A stretch of 64,000 bases of DNA from Streptomyces sp. TRM70350 (GCF_019219825.1 NZ_JAHUXH010000017.1:1-64000); one strand, 5' to 3'; counted from the first letter of the stretch, positions 42,405 through 51,600 are shown. Numbers and translations: made by a program. Notes: generated from the letters alone by a model not told the origin.

Positions 42405-42656
42405 ATGGTCGCGCGGATCGAGGGCAGGCGAATCGTACGGGAGTTGTCCGCATCCGTCGAGGGTTCGACGTTGGAGGTGTCTGCGGCTATGGGTGCGAAG
42501 GTGATGGAGCGCTTTCCCGCCGGGGCCCCGCGCGGATCGTGGCCGGCGGAGGAGTACGCCGCCGCGCTGCGCGCCGAGGGGGAGCCGGCGACGGTCGTGA
42601 TGGACCTGAAGTCGGACGCGTTCCTTGTGGTGGTTCCGGCGCGCGACGAGGAGTGA
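42405..42656 (+). CDS. Small hypothetical protein
   Basis: An 83-residue protein (VARIEGRRIVRELSASVEGS to LKSDAFLVVVPARDEE). Alternating beta and charged segments suggest a small soluble fold. No family recognised. Codon bias at third positions is strong (G/C), supporting expression, but the start at 42405 lacks a clear ribosome site. It converges on the acyl-CoA dehydrogenase-like gene. Confidence 0.45.
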   Translation: MVARIEGRRIVRELSASVEGSTLEVSAAMGAKVMERFPAGAPRGSWPAEEYAAALRAEGEPATVVMDLKSDAFLVVVPARDEE

Positions 42657-42742
42657 CTACTGGCCGCCCAATGCGGTGGACTGCCGGGCCGTTGAAGGGT
42701 TTCCGTTGCCGCCCGGCCTGTCTCCCACGAGCAGTGCGCACG

Positions 42743-43783
42743 TCAGTCCGGGATCCTGGCCAGGGCGCTGAGGTGCGCGCGCCGAGACTCGGCGGTCTGC
42801 CCTTGGAGCAGCAGGAACATGGCCTCGCGCGCGAGCCGTTGGGCCTTGCTGTTCAGCGCCATCGACCGGCCGCCGCCGGACACCAACGCCGCCGTGGTCG
42901 CCGCGCGCATCACCTCGTACGACCGCAGCCTGAGCGCCAGCCGCTCGTCCAGGTGCTCGTGGGGAGCCGCCTCGTCGGCCAGCGTGTAGGCGCGGTGGCG
43001 CACCTCGGCGAGGCGGGTGCGCAGCGGACCCGCGGTGTCGTCGTCGAGGAGACCGAGGGCGGCCTCGGTGACACCGAAGACGGCGGGGGAGGCGGTCACC
43101 GTCTTCGGACGGTCCTCGGCGGCCCACCGCTCGTACGGCGCCCGCAGCGCCACCGCCTCCTCGGGCAGCCACAACCCGTCCAGCTCCAGCGACACCGTGC
43201 GCGCCGCGGTGAGCGCCGCGAGCCGCATCGGGGGCGAGGCGCGCAGCCCCGGCTGCTCCCGCGCCTCCGTGAACGCGAACAGCGCCTCGCCGGTGTCGGT
43301 CACCCCCGCCAGCAGCATGACGTCGTTCAGCCCCCACCCGGTGTACCAGGGCACGGTCCCGTCGAACCGCCACCCGCCCCGCTCCCGCACCACCCGCACC
43401 GGGGTCCGGGGATACGCCCGCAGATGCGCGTACGCCACGCCCGACAGCAGCTCACCGCGGGCCATCGGGCCCAGCAGCCGCTCCCGCGCCGGCGGCGCGC
43501 CCTTCACCAGCGTCGCGACCGGCGTGTGGTGCTGGGTCTGTACGAACCAGGTCGAGCAGCACGCCCCCGAGAGGATCTCCGCGGTCTCCCGCGCCACCGA
43601 GGCGGGCGCGGCCGAACCGCCGTACGCCTCGGGTGCGCCGATCCCGAGCAGCCCGGACCGCTTGATCGCCGCGATGTGGCCGGTGGGCACCTCCGACTGG
43701 TCCACCGTTTCGGCGTGCGGGGCGAGGAGGTCGTCCGCGAGCTGCCGGGCGCGGGTGACGAGCGGGTGCGGTGTGGTGGTCAT
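42743..43783 (-). CDS. Acyl-CoA dehydrogenase-family protein
   Basis: A 346-residue flavoprotein-fold protein. N-terminal helical domain (VTRARQLADDLLAPHAETVD), middle beta-domain with LLGIGAPEAYGGSAAPASVA and GVAYAHLRAYPRTPVRVVRE, and a C-terminal helical bundle. It is shorter than typical acyl-CoA dehydrogenases (about 380) and the canonical catalytic Glu region is not clear, so it may be a flavin-dependent monooxygenase-like or degenerate member. The ATG at 43783 follows GGAAGATC. Divergent from the YCII gene with about 100 bases between. Confidence 0.75.
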   Translation of the reverse strand: MTTTPHPLVTRARQLADDLLAPHAETVDQSEVPTGHIAAIKRSGLLGIGAPEAYGGSAAPASVARETAEILSGACCSTWFVQTQHHTPVATLVKGAPPARERLLGPMARGELLSGVAYAHLRAYPRTPVRVVRERGGWRFDGTVPWYTGWGLNDVMLLAGVTDTGEALFAFTEAREQPGLRASPPMRLAALTAARTVSLELDGLWLPEEAVALRAPYERWAAEDRPKTVTASPAVFGVTEAALGLLDDDTAGPLRTRLAEVRHRAYTLADEAAPHEHLDERLALRLRSYEVMRAATTAALVSGGGRSMALNSKAQRLAREAMFLLLQGQTAESRRAHLSALARIPD

Positions 43784-43880
43784 GGGAAAGATCTTCCGGT
43801 GTCGTGGCGCGCGGTGTCGATCACGGCGGACGTCGTTCGTGTAGGAGGTGAGAGAACCCCTCGACGCCCCGGAGGCCGTC

Positions 43881-44234
43881 ATGAAGTACTACCTGCTCAG
43901 CGTGATGCAGCCGGCCGGCGAACCGCCCGCCCCCGAGGTGCTCGCCGAGATCGGCAAGAACCTCGACCACTTCCACCAGGAACTGCGCGAGGCCGGCGCC
44001 TGGGTCTTCGCCGGCGGACTGCACGGACCGGAGTCGTCCACCGTGCTGCGGCCCCGCGACGGGGACGTCCTGATCACCGACGGCCCGTACGCCGAGGGCA
44101 AGGAGCATCTCGGCGGGATCTGCCTCGTCCGGGCGCCCGACCTCGACGCCGCCCTCGACTGGGGCCGCAAGGCCGCCCTGGCGACCACCCTGCCGATCGA
44201 GGTGCGCCCGTTCATGGGTGAGGCAGCCGACTGA
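43881..44234 (+). CDS. YCII/DGPF-domain protein paired with ECF42 sigma factor
   Basis: A 117-residue YCII-related protein with the eponymous motif ITDGPYAEGKEHLGGICLV (DGPF variant DGPY). Such proteins are nearly always encoded next to ECF42 sigma factors and are thought to be part of their output or control in place of an anti-sigma factor. The start ATG 43881 has GGAGG. Its stop shares a base with the sigma factor start (TGATG), so the two are translationally coupled. Confidence 0.9.
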   Translation: MKYYLLSVMQPAGEPPAPEVLAEIGKNLDHFHQELREAGAWVFAGGLHGPESSTVLRPRDGDVLITDGPYAEGKEHLGGICLVRAPDLDAALDWGRKAALATTLPIEVRPFMGEAAD

Positions 44235-45421
44235 TGACGGCTGACGTCGAGGCCGTGTTCCGGGCCGAGTACGGCCGCGCGGTCTCCGTCCTGGTCCGCT
44301 TCCTCGGTGACATCGACCTCGCCGAGGAAGCCGTCCAGGACGCGTTCATGACCGCGGTGCGGCACTGGCCGGAGAGCGGTGTGCCGCCGCGCCCGGCGGG
44401 CTGGATCATCACCACGGCACGCAACCGCGCGATCGACCGGCTGCGCCGGGAGTCCTCCCGCGACTCCCGGCACGCCGAGGCGGCGCTGCTGTACGCCGCC
44501 GAGCCACCGGTGGAGGAGGGTCCCGTGCGCGACGACCGGCTCCGGCTGATCTTCACCTGCTGTCATCCCGCGCTGGCCCCGCACGCGCGGGTCGCCCTGA
44601 CGCTGCGGCTGCTCGGCGGCCTGTCCACGGCGCAGATCGCCCGGGCGTTCCTGGTGCCGGAGCCGACCATGGCCCAGCGGCTGGTACGGGCCAAGGCGAA
44701 GATCCGCGACGCGCGCATCCCGTACCGCGTCCCCGGCGACGCCGACCTCCCGGACCGGCTGGCCACCGTCCTCGCCGTCGTCTACCTGATCTTCAACGAG
44801 GGGTACACGGGCGCGCCCGAGCTGTGCTCCGAGGCCGTACGCCTCGGTCGCCTGCTGGCCGAGCTCATGCCGGACGAGCCCGAGGTCACCGGCCTGCTGG
44901 CGCTCATGCTGCTCACCGAGTCCCGCAGGCCCGCACGGCAGGACGCGGACGGTGCGCTCGTGCCGCTGCCGGAGCAGGAGCGCACGCTGTGGGACCGGAC
45001 GCTGATCGCCGAGGGCCAGTCGCTGGTCCGCCGGTGTCTGCGCCGAGGCCGTCCCGGCCCGTACCAGATCCAGGCCGCGATCAACGCCGTGCACAGCGAC
45101 GCGCCGACCGCCCACGCCACGGACTGGCGGCAGATCCTCGCCCTCTACGACCAGCTCACCGCCCTCGCCCCCAGCCCGGTCGTGGCGTTGAACCGGGCCG
45201 TCGCGGTCGCCGAGGTCGAGGGCCCCCGAGCCGCCCTCGACCTGGTGGACGCGCTCGACCTCGACGGCTACCACGTCTTCCACGCCGTGCGCGCGGACCT
45301 GCTGCGCCGCCTCGGCCGCCACGCCGAGGCCGTACAGGCGTACGAGGCGGCCATCGCACTGACCGGGAGCGCGGCGGAGCGTGCCGTCCTGGCACGCCGC
45401 CGGGACGAGCTCGCAGGCTGA
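44234..45421 (+). CDS. ECF42-family RNA polymerase sigma factor with C-terminal TPR-like domain
   Basis: A 395-residue sigma factor. Sigma2: VFRAEYGRAVSVLVRFLGDI then AEEAVQDAFMTAVRHWP (about 8-45) and WIITTARNRAIDRLRRE. Sigma4: LTLRLLGGLSTAQIARAFLV and PEPTMAQRLVRAKAKIRDA (about 115-155). The C-terminal 230 residues, with NEGYTG and TPR-like helices (VVALNRAVAVAEVEGPRAAL), are the extension typical of ECF42, which likely replaces an anti-sigma factor. Coupled to the YCII gene by a one-base overlap. Target promoters are not evident. Confidence 0.92.
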   Translation: MTADVEAVFRAEYGRAVSVLVRFLGDIDLAEEAVQDAFMTAVRHWPESGVPPRPAGWIITTARNRAIDRLRRESSRDSRHAEAALLYAAEPPVEEGPVRDDRLRLIFTCCHPALAPHARVALTLRLLGGLSTAQIARAFLVPEPTMAQRLVRAKAKIRDARIPYRVPGDADLPDRLATVLAVVYLIFNEGYTGAPELCSEAVRLGRLLAELMPDEPEVTGLLALMLLTESRRPARQDADGALVPLPEQERTLWDRTLIAEGQSLVRRCLRRGRPGPYQIQAAINAVHSDAPTAHATDWRQILALYDQLTALAPSPVVALNRAVAVAEVEGPRAALDLVDALDLDGYHVFHAVRADLLRRLGRHAEAVQAYEAAIALTGSAAERAVLARRRDELAG

Positions 45422-45443
45422 GGCAGCCAGGGTGACCGCACAC

Positions 45444-45725
45444 GCTGAGCGCCTGCCGCACCGACTTTCACGGCTGAGCGCCTCCCGGGCACCCGACCTG
45501 ACGCGCTGAGGGTATGCCGACCCGACCTCGTGCTGAGCGCGTTCCGGGCACGTCATGCGCTGAGCGCCTGCGGCACAGACCTCGTGGCTGAGTGCCTCGC
45601 AGGCACCCGACCGCACACGGTGAGCGCCCGCCGCACCGACCTCACCCCCTCGTGGCTGAGCGCTTACCGGCACCGACCTTACGGCTGAGCGCCCCGGGAC
45701 CGCCCTCACACGCCGAGCGCCCCCC
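45444..45725. repeat. Degenerate tandem array of about ten 28-base units
   Basis: The core GCTGAGCGCCTGCCGGCACC recurs imperfectly. The GCTGAG-like boxes begin at 45444, 45473, 45505, 45532, 45559, 45587, 45619, 45655, 45684 and 45712, spaced 27-36 bases. Each is followed by a C/G-rich arm and ACCGACCT-like bases. Units diverge too much for a CRISPR array, and there are no spacers. It lies between the ECF42 gene and an ABC-transporter remnant. Confidence 0.75.
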
Positions 45726-46060
45726 CGCACCAACGCTTCCGCATCCCGCCCGTCCATGCCGGACGAGGCGACCCGGCCCCCCTCCAGGACGTAGTACCGC
45801 TGGGCGGCGCGCTCGCGAAGCCGACGTGTTGTTCGACCAGTACTACGGAGAGTCCGCCACGTGCGGCCAGGGCGAGGATCGTGGCCTCGATCTCGGCCGC
45901 GACCGACAGCTGGATGCCCTCGGTCGGTTCGTCGAGGAGCAGCACCCGAGACTCCGTCATAGTGCCCGGGCGCCGGCGAGTTGCTGCCGCTGACCACCCG
46001 AGAGCAGGCCCGCGCGGCGGTTCGCCACTGCCCGCAGCGCCGGGAACAGCTCGACATGGC
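45705..46060 (-). pseudogene. Fragment of urea/branched-chain amino acid ABC ATPase (UrtE/LivF-like)
   Basis: On the minus strand: AVANRRAGLLSGGQRQQLAG (signature motif), LLLDEPTEGIQLSVAAEIEA (Walker B and D-loop), VVLVEQHVGFA (H-loop region). After a frameshift it continues AAQRYYVLEGGRVASSGMDG. This is the second half of an UrtE-type ATPase. The Walker A half is missing, a frameshift near 45805 breaks the tail, and no other transporter genes remain. Confidence 0.8.
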
Positions 46061-46535
46061 TGCGCCCCGAGCGCGTCGCCGTCCTCGTCCCGGTCGGCCT
46101 CCGTGCGGACGCGCGGGTCTGACCCAGTACGACCCCTGGACGTCGTCCTACGTCGACCGCGGCACCGATCGGCCGGCCCCGCGCAAGTTCCTCAACGTCG
46201 GCCAGACCCGTGTCGCCCCCGACCACGTCCTCACCGACCCGGAGACCGCCGCCGTCCCGGAGCCCCCGCAGGCCCGCCCGGTCGACCGTACGACCACGTA
46301 CATCGCGCCTGTCACCGTCCCCCCGCCCCGACGCGGCGATCGGCTTCCTCAACGCCCCGACAAGCCGCTCGCCCCTCTCACGGTCTTCGACCTGCCGTTC
46401 GGCGGGGTAGGAGGAGAGAGCGGTACGGGCAGCCACCACGGCCGCCGGTCGATCGAGACGTTCAGCCACCGCAAGGCGGTCCTTGACAAACCGCTCAGCT
46501 GAGCGGCGTGCGGAGGCCGTGCTTACCCTGGAGAC
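46061..46535 (+). other. Unassigned open stretch before polX
   Basis: One plus-strand frame stays open to a stop at 46502. It reads LTQYDPWTSSYVDRGTDRPA, PRKFLNVGQTRVAPDHVLTD and RTTTYIAPVTVPPPRR. An ATG at 46056 exists without a ribosome site. The composition looks protein-like in the middle but I recognise no family. It may be a decayed gene. The polX promoter must lie in its last part. Confidence 0.3.
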
Positions 46536-48281
46536 GTGGCTCGTTCCAACGATGAGGTCGCCGCGCTGTTCGCCGAGTACGCGGACCTGATCTCGATCAC
46601 CGGAGGAGACGCGTTCCGGGCACGCGTGTACGAGAAGGCCGCCCGCGCGATCGGTGGCCACCATGCCGACGTGTCCAAGCTCGACGTCAAGGGCCTTCAG
46701 GAGATCCCCAACGTCGGCAAGTCGATCGCGGAGAAGATCGTCGAGTACTTCCGCACCGGCCAGGTGTCCGCGGTCGAGGAGCTGCGGGCGAGAATTCCCG
46801 CCGGGGTCCGGCGGCTGACGGCCATTCCCACGCTCGGCCCGAAGAAGGCCATGGCGATCTACCAGGAGCTGGGCATCTCCTCGATCGAGGAACTGGCCGA
46901 CGCCATCCACGAGGAGCGGCTGCGGGACCTGAAGGGCTTCGGGCCCAAGACCGAGGAGAACATCCTGCACGGCATCGCGCTGCTGCGGTCCTCCGGGGAC
47001 CGGGTCCTCATCGACGCCGCCACGGACGTCGCCGAGGGCATCGTCGCCCAGCTGTCGAAGGTGACCGGCTGCCGTCGGTGCGCGTACGCCGGCTCGCTGC
47101 GCCGCGTCCGGGAGACCATCGGCGACATCGACATCCTCGCCGCGGCCGAAAACTCCGAGCCGCTGATGCGGGCCTTCACCGAACTGCCGGAGACCAGCGA
47201 GGTCATCGCGCACGGCACGACCAAGACGTCGATCCGCACCACCAAGGGCCTCGCCGTCGACCTGCGGGTCGTACCGCCGGACTCCTGGGGAGCGGCGCTG
47301 CAGTACTTCACCGGCTCCAAGGCGCACAACATCCGCACCCGGGAGCGGGCCGTGCACCAGGGGCTCAAGCTGTCCGAGTACGGGCTGTTCGACGTCGAGA
47401 GCGGAGAGAAGATCGTCTCCGAGACGGAGGAGGACGTCTACGCCCGGCTCGGCCTGCCCTGGATCCCGCCGACCCTGCGCGAGGACCGCGGCGAGATCGA
47501 GGCGGGGCTGCGCGGTGAGCTGCCCGAGCTGGTCCAGGAGTCCGACATCCGGGGCGACCTGCACACCCACACCGACCTCACCGACGGTCTGGCCCCGCTG
47601 GAGGAGATGGTCGCCGCGGCCGCCGAACGCGGCTACGCCTTCTACGCGATCACCGACCACGCGCCCAACCTCTACATGCAGCGCATGACCGACGAACGGA
47701 TCCTGGCCCAGCGCGAGCGCGTCCGGGAGCTCGACGAGGAGTACGGGCGGCGCGGCAGGCGCGGCGGGATGCGGCTGCTGCACGGCGTGGAGCTGAACAT
47801 CGACCCCGACGGCGGCGTGGACTGGCCTGACGACTTCCTGACCGGCTTCGACCTGTGCGTGGCCTCCGTGCACTCGCACTTCAACCAGGGGCACGACGCG
47901 ATGACCCAGCGGTTCGTGCGGGCCTGCGAGAACCCGTACATCAACATCATCGGCCACCCCACCACCCGCATCATCGGCAAGCGCCCCGGCGTCGACGTCG
48001 ACCTGGACGAGGTCTTCGCCGCCTGCGCCCGCACCGGCACGGCGCTGGAGATCAACTCCCACCCCGACCGGCTCGACCTCAACGACGAACACATCCTGCG
48101 GGCCAAGCGGTACGGGGTGAAGTTCGCCATCGACACCGACGCCCACTCGACCCTCCATCTGGCCCACCTGCGCTACGGCGTGGGCACGGCACAGCGCGGC
48201 TGGCTCACCAAGGACGACGTGATCAACACCTGGCCGCTGACCCGCCTGCGGCGCTTCCTGCGCAAGGGGCGGACGGGGTAG
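46536..48281 (+). CDS. polX: Family X DNA polymerase with PHP domain (PolX)
   Basis: A 581-residue repair polymerase/3'-5' exonuclease acting in base-excision repair. N-terminal 8-kDa-like and helix-hairpin-helix regions (VKGLQEIPNVGKSIAEKIVE, TLGPKKAMAIYQELG), nucleotidyltransferase core with AGSLRRVRETIGDIDILAAA (catalytic Asp pair GDIDIL, about 190-210), and a C-terminal PHP exonuclease domain from about 335 (DLHTHTDLTDG, ITDHAP, LHGVELNI, SVHSHF, IIGHPTTR, DTDAHSTLHL). All metal-binding motifs look intact. The GTG start at 46536 follows GGAG closely. Confidence 0.93.
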   Translation: MARSNDEVAALFAEYADLISITGGDAFRARVYEKAARAIGGHHADVSKLDVKGLQEIPNVGKSIAEKIVEYFRTGQVSAVEELRARIPAGVRRLTAIPTLGPKKAMAIYQELGISSIEELADAIHEERLRDLKGFGPKTEENILHGIALLRSSGDRVLIDAATDVAEGIVAQLSKVTGCRRCAYAGSLRRVRETIGDIDILAAAENSEPLMRAFTELPETSEVIAHGTTKTSIRTTKGLAVDLRVVPPDSWGAALQYFTGSKAHNIRTRERAVHQGLKLSEYGLFDVESGEKIVSETEEDVYARLGLPWIPPTLREDRGEIEAGLRGELPELVQESDIRGDLHTHTDLTDGLAPLEEMVAAAAERGYAFYAITDHAPNLYMQRMTDERILAQRERVRELDEEYGRRGRRGGMRLLHGVELNIDPDGGVDWPDDFLTGFDLCVASVHSHFNQGHDAMTQRFVRACENPYINIIGHPTTRIIGKRPGVDVDLDEVFAACARTGTALEINSHPDRLDLNDEHILRAKRYGVKFAIDTDAHSTLHLAHLRYGVGTAQRGWLTKDDVINTWPLTRLRRFLRKGRTG

Positions 48282-48299
48282 CACCTGGACCCGGCCCCC

Positions 48300-48760
48300 T
48301 CAGGGCAGCCGTCGGCGCAGCAGCCCGACACCACCGTCCCGAGTCGGCCGCACCTGCACGTCCGGCCGGTCCATCAGCCGCACAAGTCCCGTACGCCGCG
48401 GTGAGAACAGCGCGGCGGTGAGCGGCGGGAGTCCGGACACAGCCGGGTCGTGACGTCCGGGAGTCCGAGGGGGCGGGGGAGCGTGTGCTGGTCGGAAAGG
48501 GGGAAGGGGTACGCCGTCCTGGCCGAATCCGGGGACGCGACCCGGCGAGGGGACGGCCCCCACCGGCTCGGTCTGATCGGGCTGTGCGCCGACATCGACG
48601 AGGCGGATCCCGCGCTCCCGGCAGCCCCGAGCGATCGACGTGTCCGGCGGCTCCACGCACAGCACCATCCCGGAGACATCACTGACCGCCGCCAACTGCC
48701 GCCCGAAGCCGTCGTGGTCGATGACGTCCACGGTCCCGGCGGATCTCTCCCTGGTCATGC
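48300..48760 (-). pseudogene. Remnant of a saccharopine dehydrogenase-like gene
   Basis: The minus strand carries GTVDVIDHDGFGRQLAAVSD then GMVLCVEPPDTSIARGCRER and GIRLVDVGA, close to the NADP-binding region of saccharopine-dehydrogenase-like oxidoreductases. A later piece, LPPLTAALFSPRRTGLVRLM, may come from the same gene's C-terminal part. The Rossmann start, the middle and the end are missing and the frames do not join. Confidence 0.6.
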
Positions 48761-48824
48761 CCCCTGAATCCACCGTGCGCGGCCAGCGCATGCGTCAACT
48801 CGTCCGACATCCCGGACGTTTGAC

Positions 48825-48853
48825 TGGTCTACACCCTTGACTGGTACAGACCA
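48825..48853. promoter_or_regulatory. Two DasR-like (dre) direct repeats before the chitinase gene
   Basis: TGGTCTACACCC (48825-48836) and TGGTACAGACCA (48842-48853), each preceded by AC, are spaced 17 bases apart and lie about 100 bases upstream of the chitinase start. They resemble the dre consensus ACTGGTCTAGACCACT and the 12-base direct repeats known in Streptomyces chitinase promoters. DasR (GlcNAc-6P-sensitive) and related chitin regulation are inferred. Confidence 0.7.
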
Positions 48854-48944
48854 ACGCGGTTGAGTGTCGGTCCAACCCCCCACCACGGCTGCCCCCGCCG
48901 TCCCTCCCCGGGGAGCGGCCGTGCACCGCAAAGGAGCTGAACCT

Positions 48945-49661
48945 GTGTCGAGGCGTCGTCTTCGCATCTCCGCACTCTTGAGCTCGCTCGCCCTCGCGGG
49001 CGCCGCCCTGGTCCTCCAACCGGCCCCCAGCGCGTCCGCCGCCGCATTCGTGGTCAGCGAGGCGCAGTTCAACCAGATGTTCCCGAACCGGAACTCGTTC
49101 TACACGTACAGCGGTCTCACCGCCGCCCTCAGTGCCTACCCCGGCTTCGCGAACACGGGCAGCGACACCGTGAAGAAGCGGGAGGCCGCGGCCTTCCTCG
49201 CCAACGTCAGTCACGAGACGGGCGGCCTGGTGCACATCGTCGAGCAGAACCAGGCCAACCACCCGCACTACTGCGACTGGAGCCGGCCGTACGGCTGCCC
49301 GGCCGGACAGTCCGCCTACTACGGGCGCGGTCCCATCCAGCTCAGCTGGAACTTCAACTACAAGGCCGCAGGCGACGCGCTCGGCCTGAACCTCCTCAAC
49401 AACCCCTGGAGGGTGCAGAACAACGCCTCGGTCGCCTGGAGGACGGGCCTGTGGTACTGGAACACCCAGACCGGCCCCGGCACCATGACCGGCCACAACG
49501 CCATGGTCAACGGCGCGGGCTTCGGCCACACCGTCCGCAGTATCAACGGCGCCCTGGAGTGCGACGGCAAAAACCCCGCGCAGGTGCAGAGCCGGGTGAA
49601 CAACTACCAGCGGTTCACGCAGATCCTCGGAGTTTCACCGGGCGGCAACCTCTACTGCTGA
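48945..49661 (+). CDS. Secreted GH19 chitinase
   Basis: A 238-residue endochitinase without a binding domain. Sec signal 1-32 (SRRRLRISALLSSLALAGAA, ends SASA). The catalytic core contains FLANVSHETGGLVHI with the general-acid Glu (about 91) and YYGRGPIQLSWNFNYKAAGD, the GH19 signature. Length equals the catalytic domain of Streptomyces ChiF/ChiG-type enzymes. The start is GTG 48945 behind AAGGAG. The dre-like repeats upstream suggest chitin/GlcNAc control. No terminator motif is obvious before the PI-PLC gene 64 bases away. Confidence 0.92.
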   Translation: MSRRRLRISALLSSLALAGAALVLQPAPSASAAAFVVSEAQFNQMFPNRNSFYTYSGLTAALSAYPGFANTGSDTVKKREAAAFLANVSHETGGLVHIVEQNQANHPHYCDWSRPYGCPAGQSAYYGRGPIQLSWNFNYKAAGDALGLNLLNNPWRVQNNASVAWRTGLWYWNTQTGPGTMTGHNAMVNGAGFGHTVRSINGALECDGKNPAQVQSRVNNYQRFTQILGVSPGGNLYC

Positions 49662-49725
49662 CGCCGGTTCGCGGGGCATGGTGTCATGCACCTGACTGCC
49701 ATCCCTGCGGACGAAGGGCATCGTC

Positions 49726-51099
49726 ATGCGTCGCACCCCCCACGCCCTGCTCGCCACGACCACCGCGCTGGCCGCCGCGGTGGTGGCGCCCTCGCCCCCG
49801 GCCGGGGCCGCGGCGGCGGCCCCGGCTCCCGGCGCGTACTACCTGCAGAGCACCATCACCGGCCTCAACGCGGCCGACAGCCAAGGCACGGTCGAACAGC
49901 ACAGACCCAAGGGCAACGAGGACCGCCAGCAGTGGAACCTGCGGCCGAGCGGATCCTCGTACGTCCTCGAAAGCACGGACGCCACGGGCAGCTGCCTCGG
50001 CCGCTCGGCCGACCGGGCGCGCACCGTCGCCTGCGCGAGCGCCGACGCGGCCTGGGAGATCACGCCCACCGGCGCCGACCAGTACACCCTGAAGGCCCCC
50101 GGCACCGACCGCCACCTCACACTCGCTCCCAAGCCCTCCGGCGCCAACTACCCTGCCCAACTGGCGATCGGCACCCCCGGCTCCCTCGCCGCCTGGTACC
50201 TCACCCCCGTCACCCCGGCCACCACCCCCATGCCACCGCAGGACCAACGCACCCTGGACCAGGTCACCTTCCTCACCTCGCACAACGCCTATGCCAACGG
50301 CGTCGACGGCGGCTTCGCCCCGCCCTTCGTGAACCTGGCCCCGAACCAGTCGCGCGGCCTCACCCAGCAACTCGCCGACGGAGTCCGGGGATTCATGCTC
50401 GACATCCACCAGACCCCCGACGGCGCGATCCTCTGCCACAACAGCTGCACCCTGGTCAGCAGACCGGTCGCCCTGTGGGTCGACCTCCAGCGGATCGTGG
50501 ACTTCCTCCGGGCCCACCCCGACCAGTTCGTCACCGTCTTCCTGGAGGACTACGTCGACCCGGGCGTCCTGCGCGCCGAACTCGCCCGCGTGAACGGCCT
50601 GGACGACGTCCTGTACCGTCCCGACCGGGCAGGCGTCCGCCAGAACGGCTGGCCTCGGCTCGCCGACCTGGTCGCCGCCAACGACCGGCTGCTGATCTTC
50701 ACGGACCACAGCCGCTCCGCGGACCAGTCCGCGGGCCTGACCCGGGACAGCTTCGGCGTGATGTACCAGCGGGAGTGGACCGTCGAGAACTACTGGTCCA
50801 TGGGCTCGGGCATCGGCTCCTCCGACTGGTCCTGCTACAGCCGCTGGTATGACGCGGGCACCAACATCCCGCTGACCCGCACCGAACCCGGCTTCCGCCC
50901 GCTGTTCGTGATGAACCACTTCCGTGACGTCCCGATCACCGCCACGGTCCGCAACGACAACACCAAACTCGCCGACCGCGCCCGCCGCTTCTGCCAGCCT
51001 GCCGCCCGCAAGAAGCCCAACTTCCTCGCCGTGGACCGCTACGAGCTGGGCGACTCCGCGTCCGCGGTGAACGCCCTGAACACCTACACGTATCCGTAA
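49726..51099 (+). CDS. Secreted phosphatidylinositol-specific phospholipase C-domain protein with ricin-like N-terminus
   Basis: A 457-residue exported protein. Signal peptide 1-30 (RRTPHALLATTTALAAAVVA). Residues about 33-165 form a trefoil-like region (YYLQSTITGLNAADSQGTVE, QQWNL). The PLC X-like TIM barrel follows (about 175-455) with the two expected His residues in LTSHNAYAN (186) and AILCHNSCTLV (238) and acidic residues in RGFMLDIHQTPDG and VFLEDYVD. It may cleave phosphoinositides or be a non-enzymatic PLC-like protein. Gene follows the chitinase and ends in a terminator. Confidence 0.85.
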   Translation: MRRTPHALLATTTALAAAVVAPSPPAGAAAAAPAPGAYYLQSTITGLNAADSQGTVEQHRPKGNEDRQQWNLRPSGSSYVLESTDATGSCLGRSADRARTVACASADAAWEITPTGADQYTLKAPGTDRHLTLAPKPSGANYPAQLAIGTPGSLAAWYLTPVTPATTPMPPQDQRTLDQVTFLTSHNAYANGVDGGFAPPFVNLAPNQSRGLTQQLADGVRGFMLDIHQTPDGAILCHNSCTLVSRPVALWVDLQRIVDFLRAHPDQFVTVFLEDYVDPGVLRAELARVNGLDDVLYRPDRAGVRQNGWPRLADLVAANDRLLIFTDHSRSADQSAGLTRDSFGVMYQREWTVENYWSMGSGIGSSDWSCYSRWYDAGTNIPLTRTEPGFRPLFVMNHFRDVPITATVRNDNTKLADRARRFCQPAARKKPNFLAVDRYELGDSASAVNALNTYTYP

Positions 51100-51107
51100 C
51101 GCCATAA

Positions 51108-51124
51108 GCCCCGGACACCGGGGC
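51108..51124 (+). terminator. Terminator after the PI-PLC gene
   Basis: GCCCCGG (51108-51114), loop ACA, CCGGGGC (51118-51124): perfect 7-base stem, 8 bases after the stop codon. Confidence 0.75.
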
Positions 51125-51138
51125 CCCCGTAGCACGAC

Positions 51139-51235
51139 TCAGTACCCGGTCACCGGGTAATGGTCGGAGAGATTGGTGTACGTGTAGTCGGTGCCCCGAC
51201 TCGTCACCGTCCAGGGCGCGCTCTGCTCCTTTCGT
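51139..51235 (-). pseudogene. C-terminal remnant of a sphingomyelinase-like endonuclease/exonuclease/phosphatase protein
   Basis: The last codons of the minus-strand frame read SAPWTVTSRGTDYTYTNLSD then HYPVTGY and stop. The SDHYPV block is the conserved catalytic C-terminus of secreted sphingomyelinase-type phosphodiesterases. The rest of the gene was replaced by IS481 sequence. Assignment rests on this short block. Confidence 0.45.
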
Positions 51236-51239
51236 GACA

Positions 51240-51600
51240 GCCCGCGCCGTGGTGTCGATGACGACAGACGCGCGGCCAGGGCATCGCGCCACAGACGGGA
51301 CCTGTAGCAGGAGCCGTTGTCGGTCAGGACCCGCTCGACGGTGATCCAGCAGGAGGCGAAGTACGCCTGCGCGCGGCTCCAGAAGTTTGTGGCGGTGTCC
51401 TTCTTCTCGTCTGCGTGGATCTCGCTGTAGGCCAGGCGGGAGTGGTCGTCGACGGCGGTGTGCAGGTAGCTGTAGCCGGCGCCGGAACGCTTCTTGCGGC
51501 CCGCGGCGGGGCCGAGGACCTTGTGGCCGCCGCCGTCGGGGATGTTGCCGAGCTTCTTGTCCGGCACCCAGATCCGGGCCTCGGAGTCCATCGTGTCCGC
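51240..51600 (-). pseudogene. IS481-family transposase fragment
   Basis: About 115 codons: KKLGNIPDGGGHKVLGPAAG, GYSYLHTAVDDHSRLAYSEI (catalytic Asp in VDDHSR), RVLTDNGSCYRSRLWRDALA (second Asp in LTDNGS). The HTH N-terminus and the C-terminal Glu region are missing. The end runs directly into a lipase/phosphodiesterase tail at about 51235. Confidence 0.82.

Noticed and set aside
45444..45725. CRISPR array
   Set aside because: Units are contiguous and diverged, spacing is 27-36 bases without unique spacers, and no cas genes are present.
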